Of a stretch of DNA of 64,000 nt, positions 1 through 12,400 are shown in pieces. Below the pieces are notes generated by a model that had not been told where the DNA came from, did no database searches, and saw only the letters and a list, made by a program, of their open reading frames with translations. The DNA comes from Bugulina stolonifera (Eukaryota; Bryozoa; Gymnolaemata; Cheilostomatida; Bugulidae). Position numbers and translations under genes: made by a program. Position 1 is the first letter of the stretch. Every line of letters begins with the position of its first letter. Location: the NCBI GenBank assembly GCA_935421135.1, contig OW285188.1, positions 21,863,233 to 21,927,232 on the forward strand, given 5' to 3'.

Positions 1-1329
1 TCTCATCTGAAGGAGTGAGAATTCCTTGTAGTACACACTGTGTATTTATATATACTTTATGTTGTACTGATTTTTGTGTTTGCAGGACTCTGTTATTGAT
101 TACATGATACCAAGGTCTTGGTTCTGTACTGCAGTTGGTGATACAATATCCCTCTCAAACCAAACCCTACACTAATAGCTCTCTTATATCATAGGTGTTC
201 CAGTGTTGAATGACTTGTCACAGGTTATTATTTCCTGCCATAATGTTTTGATAGAGCCGTACAAGTTCAACAACTTTTTATATACTTCAAGAATTATTCA
301 ATAGCAAGAGCTCAAAATCTTTACCACCCTTTTTCTGATATTTTGGAAATGTGTTAATATTTTAATCAATTTTGTGCCTATACATATCAATGCAAGTTTT
401 TACTAGTCATCTTAATCAACCTTATATTACGGATTATCTGTGTGTTCTGAACAAATAGTTAACTAAATCTGCATTTACAACTTACTGGGCAGCCAGTATT
501 GTATTGATAGCATGTTATTATATTGTATCTTATTTTTATGTATGTGTAATAATTCTACCACCATTCTCAATCAAAAAATTACTTTGAAATTATTATACTT
601 TTTTAGAAGTGTAATTTCTACAGATAGTGACAAATTTTTCTCAATATTCTGTAATTGATTGTGATATGTTTGTTTTGCCATGTGCTTTGGTTTGTATTAC
701 ATATTTCAAATACACCATCTGAGCTTCAAGAGTGGTTTACAACGTTGAATATAACGTGTATAACAAATGGTGCAGTATCTACATAAAACAGCAGACTGAG
801 AATGTTAGGGAGCTTAGTCATGTATTGTAAAGTTGTCCTCTCCTAAATGGAAGTACCAATGCATCAAAGGGGAGACAATTCCGCAAAGCAATGATTTTCT
901 CATACAATTATAATACCAGTCTCTAGTGATCCTGGATTTCAAGCTTTATCAACACTGCCAACCTTCTTCCCCATTAATTGGGAGAGATTTTCCATCTCAA
1001 AATTCTTTAGCCTCTCAGCAAAACAAATAATATGTGTCTTGTAGCCACCGTTTGAAATATAAAATTTTAAATATATCAATAAAATGGTACCAGTTCAATT
1101 CATAGCTGCAATCCTAACTCTATATTTATCATGTATAAAAAATACTATCCAACTAACAATCAACACATTGATTGAAACAGTCGTCATATTATGAGAAGCA
1201 ATGCTATCTCATCTGTTCCCATAATGCCTTTCAACAAATATATTATCAATATATCCATTACGAAAATTATTAAAAGATATGAAATCGTCAGATTTACTAT
1301 ATTAAAGACTTTATACCATATAGATTATC
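1..1329. other. No gene seen; downstream flank of the RING gene
   Basis: This AT-rich stretch lies 3' of the minus-strand RING gene and probably includes its 3' UTR. No supported exon, RNA gene or repeat is visible. The only open frame, around 1191-1382 on plus, has no start context, domain or splice support and overlaps the terminal RING-gene exon on the other strand. Confidence 0.5.
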
Positions 1330-4204
1330 TTATGGAGGTTGAAAATGTAAAGAATCAAGTTTTGAAGATAGATATTGCATAGTTTCATTGATCATGTTAA
1401 CTTTCTTCTTTTCATCATCTATTTGGCTTTTGTGAGAAGTTATCTTTTCCTTAAACTCGTGTTTATGATCTTGTAGAGTAACCAACTTTTTCTGCAGCTG
1501 TGAGATCTGACTAATTATCTCCCCTTCAGCCTTCTCCACACTTGAGATCTGTTCTACCTCCCCCTAAGTGAATAATTTATGGATAAAATAAGACTAGGTG
1601 AGTGAAAAACGTCATTGAGTTTGACTGAAATTTAATTGAATATTTAAATATACATAGAAATGACATTGATCATATATTATTATCAGGTTTGCACTTAGAT
1701 GAAAGCACAAAGCACGAAGAAAGGTCCCAGTATGATTAAGTATGCATAATACCAGCAAGGTATGGGTATTGCAATGCGGTCTATTACTCTCAGGCCATAT
1801 TACTGTTTTATAGAAAATGGTCTCTTATGGGTAATACAGGAAGTATAGCCAATTTAAAACAAAAGTTTGAATTTATAGTCTGTTAGAAGAGCGTTAGACT
1901 ACTAGTACTCTAGGGAGTTACTTAACCTGGCTATAGAATGAATGAAAGCATTGGCGGATATATGAACATTGTTATGCTTCAAATATTGATTGGGTATTAT
2001 TAGATTTGGTGGATATGGTAGATGAGACAGTCTTACCATTATTCTCTGATTTATTCTAGAAATATTCTGTTCTATAGAGCGTCTCTCCTCCTCCATGGCT
2101 TCTTTACGCAATAGCAGAGTCTGCACCTCCTCTTCCATCGCATCTAAATGTTTTAAACATAATGTAGTATAATAGTGTAGCGTGACAGTGTAGTATGGTA
2201 GTGTATTACAATAGTGTAGTATGATAGTGTAATATGATAGTGTAGTACGATAGTGTAACATAATAGCGTAGTATGATAGTGTAGTACGACAGTGCAGCAT
2301 GATAGTGTAGTATGATAGTGTAGTACGATAGCGTAGTACAATAGTGTAGTATAATAGTGTAGTACGATAGTGTAATATAATAGTGCAGTATGATAGTATG
2401 GTATGATAGTGTAGCATGAGAGTGTAGTACGAATGTAGTATGATAGTGTAGTACGAGTGTGGTATGATAGTGTAGGGCGATAGTGCAGTGGGAAAACATG
2501 ACATAGTGTCTAAAGGAGTGTAGAAGCTACACAGGAAAAGAAATCAAGTTGGGAGACTCAAATGTACCTCGACGATGCTGAGTGGTGGTATTCCTGGATG
2601 TTTTCCCACTATACCCTCTACTCGGTGGATGTTTGCTTTGAATGATTTGTTGAAGCATGATGTTACTGGTTTGACTACTGATCTCTGTTTCACACAAGTA
2701 GCATGTGACAGCACTGCGGCAGCAAGCCTCGCACAAACTGTGTCCACAGGGTATTAACATCATTGGCGAGTGCCGTGGTGAGACCTGTTTGAGGAAAGTA
2801 ACAACGGTGCGGTGGCAGGCTTTAAACATGTTTGAAGTTATGTAATAGACTAGATTAGGTGAATACGCTGATGAAAATATTTACTTGTTTACCCATGGCT
2901 TCGGAATTCAGTGTTTACATGTATGGCCTTAGTCATTTTAAGGCAGCTTCAATCATGAATAACATAGAAAGGCATCACACAATACAAACTATCTCAGTGT
3001 ATGCAATATGTTTTGTAGTCATTAAATCTGTTACCTGAGTTTCGTCTAAACTTACCATGAGTTGCCGACATTTGTAACACATGTGTGCTGCCAGAGGTTT
3101 AGGTTGACTACACCCTACGTCTGCGCAATCCTCCAAAATAGAGCTATCTGCTTCAGAACTACGAGTAACTCCAAGACTGTTCTTCACACGATAGATTATA
3201 TTATCAGCTATGAGATCATAGCTTTCCTCTCCGGAATCACTCGGAGTTATGCTCTCATAATTGCCTGAAATCAATAACAAGTATATTTCAAAATAAGCTA
3301 CATAAGCACACAGGGTACATAAGCACTGTTTGTAAACAATTTATTACTCAATCCTGTTTGTCTAGACTCTGGGTAGTATTCTAACAAGCATTGCTCAAAG
3401 TGTAACAGTGCCGTACTGTAAGCTGAGATCATGAGAGTCAAAATAGCTACAATAGCTATATTTCCTATATACTATATAAACTCCCAGCCTCAACAATAGT
3501 AATTGCTATGCCAGGATATAACATAATCTGAAGATGTTGATGTGATACTAGACACATTTTTATTATTTTATTCCTGATATTTCGATACTAGTACTGGTAT
3601 CATCATCAGAGGAAAATGGTAATAGTACTGGCCAACTCTCTGTGAGAAAGGTTCAGATGGTATGGCCTCTTTTGGTACGGTAGGAGTAGAGAAGTTGCAT
3701 TGAAGCCATGCTGGCTTTTATGACCTCAAGGACTGCAATCATAGTATACATCTAATATTACTGTACATCACATGATAATTTGAATCGCAACTTACTAGGT
3801 ATATAAGGTGAGGAACTGCCTGCAGGTTTATGCTCGATGGAGCTATGTTGCTTATGTCGAGTGGGGTGTCTGTAGTCAGGTGACTTATATTTCCTGTTTG
3901 ACCGATGATCTTCTGATGAATTACTTCTGGACTCCCCACTCTCACTCAGTTTCTTTTCATCCATCCATTTACGTTGTCTATCTTTGATCTCCTTTACCTG
4001 TTTAATTATAGGCATTCCATTTATGCCACAGTTCTACAACTTGATATTAATAGTACAATATGAATGCGTTAAAAGATCAAAATTGAAGATAAATATTGCA
4101 ATGTACTGATTTAAAATTACAGGGAATAGAAAAGTTAAAACAGTTACCTTTGTTGCAATTTCTTGCTTTTTCAACAGCGCATCCCTGGTTTGCTTTGGTG
4201 GCAT
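1330..4204 (-). CDS. RING-type zinc finger and coiled-coil protein, 6 exons, 353 aa
   Basis: Exons on the minus strand are 4204-4148, 4033-3796, 3264-3056, 2784-2568, 2143-2037 and 1563-1330. All introns are GT-AG, phases agree, and the coding sum of 1062 nt gives 353 aa plus stop. Residues 1-100 are polar and charged. A C3HC4 RING follows: Cys161, Cys164, Cys181, His183, Cys186, Cys189, Cys196 and Cys199, with the first two cysteines in exon 3 and the rest in exon 4. Residues from about 240 to 345 are Glu/Lys/Gln-rich with heptad-like spacing, read as a coiled coil. By family knowledge this suggests an E3 ubiquitin or SUMO ligase, but I do not recognise the orthologue. ATG 4204 is chosen as start; an acceptor-like sequence just upstream leaves room for a 5' non-coding or extra coding exon. 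Nothing shows its regulation. Confidence 0.8.
2155..2495. repeat. 13-bp tandem repeat in RING-gene intron 4
   Basis: About 25 diverged copies of a 13-bp unit like gatagtgtagtac fill most of the intron between exons 4 and 5. Because 13 is not a multiple of three and the unit has no stop on the minus strand, all three minus frames stay open, creating spurious proteins with a 13-residue Tyr/His/Thr/Leu period. Confidence 0.9.
3569..3619 (-). ncRNA. Hammerhead-ribozyme-like motif, probably degenerate
   Basis: Read on minus, the core CTGATGA (3609-3603) is followed by a GATAC/GTATC stem with an 8-nt loop and then GAAA (3583-3580). Next come a minimal ATAT and a C at the expected cleavage position, then AGGAA, which can pair with TTCCT just before the core. 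One extra T after CTGATGA and a bulge in stem I weaken it. It lies in intron 2 of the RING gene and would be on that gene's sense strand. It could be a decayed retroelement-borne hammerhead or a chance match. Confidence 0.4.
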
Positions 4205-4259
4205 CGTTGTCTTAGAAATCACCTTCTGTGTTCAAGAAATAATTTAGATTTACATAATT

Positions 4260-5120
4260 TCAAGTAGGAGTTGCCTCATAATGATTTGCTTCTCCAAATA
4301 AACTCAAACGATTGCACCAACACATTCCGTACATTGCATTGCATACTTGATTGCTTGTCATGCTAATCGCATTGTATATATGTTGACATTGGTATGCGTG
4401 TATGATTTTATACTCTGCTACTTTTACTAGTGCCGTGGCTATTATGCCTGTGTAATTATGTCTTTTCTTATGCTTATTATCCGAGTCCTTTTGTAGTGAT
4501 TGTAACTCGGACCCCTTTCGATCCAAGACCAACTTAATGTACTGGCTAACCTCGGACCAAAACCATATTTTATATGTAAGGAGCACAGCTTTGTATTGTA
4601 ACTTCAGTTGTCTGTAAGCTGTTGTTCAATAAAGTCTTCCTGCGCTGAGCTTATACAGTCTCTTACTGCTTATTGCTAACAGTAGAATACCAGGCACTTT
4701 TCCCTGGCCTTGGGTCTTCCCAGGTCAGTCCCATGACTAGTACCAGGCTCCCACAGCTGTAGGTTTCGTTCCTGCTAGCTCAGCCTAGCTATAGGAGTCG
4801 CACCCACACCGCTGGGTCTTTTGCTGACTCAACGATTACATTTAGGCCCCAGGAGTCTCTCCTAATTATCACACTACTCCGTTGTGTGTTTACAGTGTGT
4901 CAGTTGGACCTGCCCCCTCTCTAGCCCTAGCCCCTTCTGCTTGGTCAGCCGGTTCTAACTCTCTCTTCCCGTATTCTGGCCTGTATGTTGCACTACTGCA
5001 CCTCAGCCACCCAGCCGGACACAACAGTATAATGGGTCTCCTATCTACCCTTACACTTGCACACTTTTCAACCATGGCGTACTGCAGCATTTGGCGTCCC
5101 ATTTCTATTACATGATGCAC
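4260..5120. mobile_element. Possible LTR-retrotransposon remnant
   Basis: This block is noticeably richer in GC than its surroundings and has features suggestive of an LTR. There is a TATA-like stretch near 4569, an AATAAA at 4629 in a T/G-rich setting, a GCTAACA end near 4682, and a TGG-starting run at 5093 that resembles a tRNA primer-binding site. I found no target duplication, paired LTR or gag/pol similarity. Open frames across it are short and compositionally odd. It could equally be another repeat class. Confidence 0.25.
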
Positions 5121-5487
5121 ATTCGAAATTTATCTTTGACATACAACTTCAACTGGAATTAGTACTGACCGAGCTACCAAATTAAAACTCACTCACATCA
5201 GTGGCCGTCGTGTACTACATTAGATAAATGCATATAATACAGGCTTACAGCTCTTCTGATCCAGGGTAACTCCTTGTTCCGTAGAAAACAATACAATGGA
5301 CATTCTTACATGGACTTACACGGAGTTCATTGTCACGTTAGACCATCTAGGAGATGGAAGGGGCGTGCCTCATATGAGACAGTGGACAACATGAGTTGGG
5401 ACAGTATTTCATGTATCAGTTTAGGAATTATTAAAAGTTGATCTGTACAGGTTAGTGCTACCTGTCATTTGGAGATTGCTTGAAGTA

Positions 5488-6530
5488 TCAGTAGGATTGT
5501 GCTATTTTTAAATCTCGAACTGTTCTCCGTAGAAAGCTATTATGGTACTGGTTGTAGTTGGTTCTGATGGATATTGGTATGCCTCTGGTCTGGGCTCTAG
5601 TCTGTATCTGGCTGTTGTTGAAATGCTGCAGGACAAGTTCATCATATGAGGCGCTCAATGCTGGGTGTGAGTCTACATGAGACAGGACATTCATCAGCAG
5701 CAGGTTCACTCTTCGTTTTTTTGCGTCTCTCTTGTAGAGGTAGAAGTCCAAGCTTCTGTTTTACATCATTCATCTGCTGTCTGCCCTTTAGATTCACGAT
5801 AAATCTTGCGGCCTCGTCCTGAACATTTTCCAGTGCTTCAATATCTTTCTTTGCAGAGGGGTCCCAGGCAGCAGCTCCATATTCTAGGTGAGGCAGACAT
5901 AGAGACTTGTATGCTGTGAGTTTTGCACTCTCAGGCACCCAGTAAAGGGTCCTTCGTACCATTCCAAGCTGTCTTTTGGCTTTCTGTATTTTATTTTAGA
6001 TATGAGCATCGGGTTTCAGGTTCTCTTGGAGTATCAGGCCCAAGTACACAGTATTACCAGTGTGTTCCAGTACAGCTCCATCTAGTGTGTAATAGGGCAC
6101 AGCTTCCTTTGTGTTGAAGCCAATGATTTTACTCTTAGTGATGTTGAAGTTCATCTCCCACTTTTTTGCCCATTTACCGAGAGAGTTGAGGTTGTTTTGA
6201 AATCTATCGGTGTCAAGTTGGTCACATATAGTTTGGTAGATCAGGGTGTCGTCAGCAAACAGGCCCACCGAGCAATTGATACAGTCAGGAAAGTCATTTA
6301 TGAACACTAAGAATAACACAAGTCCAAGAACAGATCCCTGGGGAACGCCTGAGGTCACAGGGAGTGAGTGACTTTTCCCCATCTATAATCACACACTGTG
6401 ATCTGTTCGTGAGAAAATCACTTATCCATCGTATCAGGTAATCGTCAACATCAGCTATGGTCTTCAGCTTCTTAATCAAGAGGGTATGTGGCACTTTGTC
6501 AAATGCCTTAGCAAAGTCTAGCACTGATTG
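5488..6530 (-). pseudogene. Decayed non-LTR (LINE) reverse transcriptase
   Basis: On minus, three frames in succession give a reverse transcriptase. An LDFAKAFDKVPH block is at 6524, then GVPQGSVLG and the FADDT catalytic block in 6382-6240, then a thumb/C-terminal part (5962-5642) with the LPHLEYGAAAWDP motif. The last part, ending LRRTVRD, is in another frame (5751-5488). These motifs are typical of Jockey/CR1/L2-like LINEs. Frameshifts near 6375 and 5700 and a stop near 5996 break it. The 5' part, including endonuclease and palm motifs before LDFAKAFD, is missing, as expected for 5'-truncated insertion. It cannot encode a working protein. Confidence 0.85.
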
Positions 6531-7696
6531 AGATTATTATATATTGAGTAGATAATTTCTTAGTAAGCACATAGTGATAGGCAATGATCTAAATGATATG
6601 ATGAGAGTAATGTAATATAATGTACAGTCCATGTAAAATACAGGTTTCTAATTGTTTTTACAAGAGAAGATGAAGATTTAGATTAAACTCAAACTGAAGA
6701 ATGTTGACTCTGTAATTTAATATAAATAATCATATATCAATTATTTCTTTTCTTTTGTGATAATTTCAACAATTAATAATATTAATTGATAATCACAGTG
6801 ATAATTATAATTATAATAGTATTTATTCGACTATAATTTAACCAAGGATATAACAATATATATACACATTCATACATAAATAATAACAAAAAAGCAAAAC
6901 AAACATTACCTAAGCACAGTATTATCGTGTTCCACACTTTTACCTCATTTGAGGGTCTCAGTGGAAAATTTGAAAAAAAAAAACTAACGCAGTAAAAAAA
7001 AATCATTTGCTTTTTCGTCTCCAATGAAGCTGAGCGCTCAATTTCGTACCTCTTTCTGTAGAGTTTATGTAAACATACTTTTTATTGGTTCATTTAACCT
7101 TCGTCATACCGCGGGACCTTACAGGTTTACATTGTGCTAAGCAACATTACTCCTGAGGAAAAGAATTGTGATAATTCATAGTTCAAAAAGAATTGTCAGT
7201 AGCATGTTGTACATCGGTCATACGGGGTGCAACTTATAGCATTGTTCAACTAGAGAGTATTTTTAACTGCCAGCTAGAGAAGGAGTTTCTGCAAACTTAT
7301 AAATGATGATATAAATTTTATATTGAGGAGCCAGGTAAATTTAAATTTGCTTCTGAATTACCAAATAAAACAAAATGTAACAAATACCAAAAGATAATAC
7401 TAGTAGAAATACAAAGAATTAGTCAGAGTACAAATCTTGTTTTAAATGTTTATTTTTTGGTCAACTGTTATAATTTTGTATTAACTTCTTTCATTAAAGT
7501 TAACTAGTTCAGTAAATAATGACATTATGATTATACAATTTTGCCAAACTGAAACTCACTTAATGATTATTGGTTATAACCTGTTGAATATCTTCACATA
7601 TACTGTACCCATACATGTCTGTATTAGCCATTTAACTATATAAGCTTGTTATATATTTTTTTCACTTATTATTATATTATTGATATTGTGTCCAAT
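6531..7696. other. AT-rich intergenic stretch, no gene seen
   Basis: Low-complexity AT sequence with A-runs near 6973-7003. No exon, RNA gene or inverted repeat is supported. The left 8-bp target duplication of the neighbouring hAT-type element occupies 7689-7696. Confidence 0.6.
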
Positions 7697-8582
7697 CAGG
7701 GCCGTAGTGCCCTATACGGCCGTGCGGCCTGGCCGTCTCAACTTTTGGCATTGCAAAGTCAAAATGTAGTCAATTTAAATATTTAATATCATGGTCAGAT
7801 CAGTGTTTAAAGTTTTTTCCACTTTCCTATTCGCGGGGTTTACAAAATATGCAAGGATATGGTGATAATAAGTGTGCTAAACATTTTCATATCAGGAAAT
7901 TCTGAATACTACCGTACTTAACTGCAATTATGTAACATTTTAGGTATTGAAAAACTGTCAGGGGAGATAACTTTGAATTTCAAAACTATTTCAGTATACA
8001 GTATAAAAAGTATACACAGTCCATGTACTGGGTGTGTTAAAAAATATAAACCTTGAAAATCTAAACAATTATATTAGTTTTCAATTGAACAAACTTTTTT
8101 GAATTCGGCTATCTGTCTGCCCTACATTGTTGTCAATATATTTACTTGGGCATTCAATCTAATAGGGAGAAATAAGAAATATCTCTATGGTAGGGAAGAA
8201 ACACATGCTTTCAGCTGCTTTTTGTAGATTCGTTAGCTCTACTTCATTTCATTGCATGTTTTTCATCATTGTAAAGGAGTAAAGTATTTGTAAATGTCGT
8301 TAGAGTTGAATGATTTATGTTCAGTCATAATTGTGAACAGATACAATGTATACATGTACATGCATATATATGTATGAGGCTGGGTTATATTTAATGTTAT
8401 TACACAAGTATATTTCATAAACCTGAACTGCTTCAAATTTGCTCTATTTTTCTGAAAAACACTCTCAGGGCGCCGGCGGCCGGGGCGCTGCCCCGGACCC
8501 CGCCAGGGGGCCTGGGCGGCCCCCTGGACTCCCGGCCTAATCTTTTGGCCCCACCAACATTTCTTAGGGCGCTACGGCCCTG
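7697..8582. mobile_element. hAT-type non-autonomous DNA transposon (886 bp)
   Basis: The left end CAGGGCCGTAGTGCCCTA (7697-7714) matches the reverse complement of the right end (8565-8582) at 17 of 18 positions. The element is flanked by a perfect 8-bp direct repeat TGTCCAAT at 7689-7696 and 8583-8590. Terminal inverted repeats starting CAGGG with 8-bp target duplications are the signature of hAT elements. GC-rich subterminal blocks lie at 7711-7740 and 8465-8540. No transposase frame is present, so mobility would need an enzyme from elsewhere. Perfect duplications suggest a fairly recent insertion. Confidence 0.9.
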
Positions 8583-8590
8583 TGTCCAAT

Positions 8591-9403
8591 TGACATGTAT
8601 TTTGCATGTATTTCCAAAACAGTCCCAGTGATCACATAAGATAATAATTACAATATATTATTAATTGTTTAATTATGAAGAGTTAAAAGTTGCTCATCTA
8701 GTCACATTTAACAGCGCATAGTGTACCTGCATACATCAAATTCTATGTTTTTCAATGTGAATGACTGTGAACTAACAGATGATAAATATCTCAGTCAAAC
8801 AGATACATAAAAATAAACACTTTTATCTCAGGTGTCAAATATCAGATGTTCTTATGGAAAGAATTATAAGCCTGTTTCCTTAACTTGATAAGATACTCTG
8901 TATTCTACCATCTGCTTTGCAGGAATCATAGATTATATACATATATCTGAGTAAATGTTTGGTTTGGTACGGTGGCCTATCAGTGTTAGGTTTGAGCCAT
9001 TCTTCGCCATAATTATTACGACATATTGTACTTACTTCTGTTCAAGTTTGTAATAACTATATATCTCAATTCGGTGGTAAGTATTTGTATGCATATACAT
9101 TTTTATATTCACCAGTGGGGTAAGCATATCATATGCAGATTCATGACAAAGAATATGATCTGATCAAATACACTGTATGAGTATATACGTATACATTAGC
9201 TATCATTGCTCTCCAACGATACCATTTTTCAACTAATATTTGATTAATGCAGTAATACTCATGTGTATGTTTTAATCTACAGTATCTGTTGCTCATTCTG
9301 GGTTAAAGGGAATTAGTGTCAGGTGTGTTGTTTTAGGACCAGCACTGGTTAACAAGCCCTTGTTTCATCAGACTTGGCTAAAACTGGTAGGTGCTCTGAG
9401 GAC
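8591..9403. other. Upstream region of NEK10
   Basis: No coding exon is visible. The 5' UTR of NEK10 should lie at the right end; a possible acceptor precedes 9338, so a separate non-coding first exon further left is possible. I see no TATA box in a convincing position. Confidence 0.4.
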
Positions 9404-12400
9404 ATGCCAACTGCAAAGCCGAAAGAGTAAGTGAAACTTCTATATCTCTGTGTAACTCAATATTAAATATGACTGCGTGTTATAATCATGTGTCCACTAA
9501 ATAGAGATTGTTGTTATTATTACATTAGATTGTTGTGCTTGCCACAATCGGCCATCCCATCTAGTGTTCATTTATATGGCAGCATTTGAAAGAGCCAAGC
9601 ACTTATGAACAATCATAGGACTCCTGGACTAGTACTCTAACAGGCCTACTGTAGACATAGTGAATAGAATTATTGGAAAAGGTGAACGGTGTCTAGGCTT
9701 CATTAAAATTAAATTGTGCCTTGATCAATATGAAAGTATTTGAAGGCATAAAGTATGGCCTTCGCTGTCTGTATATTGGGTCTTACCTGACTATATTCTG
9801 TATAATACATGTTCATCTATACAATGTATGTGTATATAATACATGTATTATACATCAGCATCATTGATCCTAGCTCAACCTCTGTAGTATTAGTATTGAT
9901 GTATCTCCTGCTACTACATGTATATGTATATCTAGTTTATGGTTCAATAGCATTAAACTAAACCGAACATTCTCCTATTTCACTGAGATGTACAATTTTT
10001 ACCTGGCATAATGGCATGATTGTAGTACTGTAAAAATTTGAGTTTTGTAAAATATTATATCGACGACATAAATTTTGACGATAAACAAATATTTACTGCA
10101 ATGGGAGGAATTCAAGTCACCAGTCCCATTCTTTCCTCCTCCAAATTTCATGTGATTATAATGACCTCATTGCTGTTAGTCTTAATAGATAATAATATTG
10201 TGTATTAATTTTGTAGAGAGGTTAATGTGTTACATAGACTTCTAGAACTTATCAGTGTGTGTCCGAGTAAACAGCAGCTACCTTCTCTAGAGGTCAGCAA
10301 CCAGCAAGAAAATGGCGGCAGCAAAGTGAGCCGACAGCAGCAAGGGTCGCATCACCTCAGCACTGAAGCTCTTTCCCTTGAAGAGTTCAGGTAAGTAAAC
10401 ATGCAGATAATTAGTAGTTTTCCCTTTACCTGCATCTAGCCAGGGCTATATACCAGCAAGTAATTTCCTCTGGCATATGCTTGTTAGATAGGCATACAGC
10501 TTCTATTTCTAATTATATTTACTGTTGGCCTATGTTATAATAGGGTCTTATCTATCAAACCTTCATAGCAAACCAAGCAGTTTAGAATCAGCTAACATTA
10601 ATAGCTTTACCCCAATGCAAACACCATTTGTTTGAGAGTAATCATTGATTATCAAATAGTGTTGTGGTGGAAAACTGTTTTTTATCAGCTGACTCAATAC
10701 CTTTTGTAAGGCAGTTCTTATGTGAAGTGTCAATTGAATTTTAAGCACCTTTATCTTTCTCACTCTCAAGGGACTAACAAGTGCTATGCAAGCTTCACAC
10801 TCTCTTCTGTCACATAATTAATTTCGTAATTACAATATTTTCAAGAGTTGTAATATAGTCCTGAGTTTGTTCACATATTATCCAAATGTCTGACATCAAG
10901 TCAATTGGTGCAGCTCTGGACGAGTTAAATTTGTTGGTAAAGTTTGAATTTACGACTGCTCTATTTAACCCAGTACAATATGTGTTAATGAATATTACGT
11001 GTTATACACCATGATCTCTATACACAAACTGTAAATATAATTATATGATACATGTATATTGTTTACAGTACGAGATATGAAGAACAGAGAAACTACAAAT
11101 CCACAGAAAATGCAGAAATCTTCAGCAAGATATTCTCAGCCCTTGTGAAGCACAGACTCTGCAATGAGTGAGTGACCTTAGTTTAAGCTCCTGTGACTTT
11201 AGTCTGTGCTCTTGTGACTTTACCATTTAGTACATCATTTGAAGTAGGATCAGTTTTGAAACTATCGCAGTGTACCCAATAGAAGTAAATGAGAGACATT
11301 GCAAGTTCCATCCTAAAATCCGGGTCTGAATGGAGTAAGTTATAGTTAAAACAAGATAGTCAACAGGTACTCTTGTAGGTTCCTGTAAGCACTCCCCCGC
11401 ATTATTGCTTATTTAAACAGGAAATTACTGAAAAGGTGGGAACAGTTTATTCGCGAGCCGCACCTGGCTAGCCATAATAGCCGAGTCAAGTTATTATCAG
11501 CTCAGTATTGGTGTGGTATGCACCAGGCTTGTCATGTTCAAACATGATATACTATTACAGAATTCTACACCTAGAATACATTATGCATAGCATTATTACA
11601 CTTGGAGCAAAATTTAAAATTAGTCGTAGTTCCTATATCCAACTATAACTCATGGAGCCTAGTAAATAACCACCCGTAATATGCAACAATACCAACAATG
11701 TTTGTTCATTGATTTTTAGAATGCTGCGTATAACATGTCATTGAAATAAACGGATAAGCTCAAACAAAAAAATTCCATTACGGCCTGCTGATATTATAAT
11801 AAAAATAAAGATTGAGCTTGGTTAATTCAATAGCGAGTGAAGTGATTAACTGTGCAGCTCGTGAACGAGCACAGCGCTACCTTCTATTGATATAAGTAGC
11901 AGTCGGTTGCATCAACAATTTCAAAGTTCCAGTGTATTGCAATCAATTGTTTTTTCTACAAGAAGGTAATTGTACTTGTTGAGCATTGATAAATATACAG
12001 TTGGTAGTGAATAGAACGGCAATTAATGACACAGATGCCAATCATTTGTTCTAGTTTGCCTATGAGATTATATAAACTATAAGTAATACACCCTGGTCAT
12101 GATTCGTCTGCACTCGAATGTGATCTTTGATATACCCAGGTACCAATTGGTTATAATGTGTCAGTGTGTGTTTCACGTTATATACGTGCAAGTAGTGGGG
12201 AAACAATATACATGTATATAAAAGCAATATAGTGAAATACACAAAAATATTTTCAAAACAACCAAATATGGGTTGCAAAGCAGTAGTAGAAAATGGAGGT
12301 TCAACCCTCAACTTCCATATTAGTGTCAAATACGAAAACAGTCTAAAACTTCCATTTCCTGTACTCCACTCTATGACTGATGATGTACATTTGACCCTTT

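Noticed and set aside
1902..2504. 200-aa minus-strand frame with Tyr/His/Thr repeats
   Set aside because: It is the 13-bp intronic repeat read through into exon 5 of the RING gene and its intron; splice sites and phases support the spliced model.
2784..2829. Extended RING exon 4 starting at the ATG at 2829
   Set aside because: The acceptor at 2785 keeps phase with exon 3 and gives standard zinc-ligand spacing; the longer version adds residues that break the spacing and has no in-phase acceptor.
4260..4586. 108-aa minus-strand frame as an upstream RING-gene exon
   Set aside because: No acceptor or donor joins it in phase to the first RING-gene exon, and its composition resembles the surrounding repeat-like block.
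12370..12400. CTGATGATG as another hammerhead core
   Set aside because: No stem II and no GAAA follow within a workable distance.
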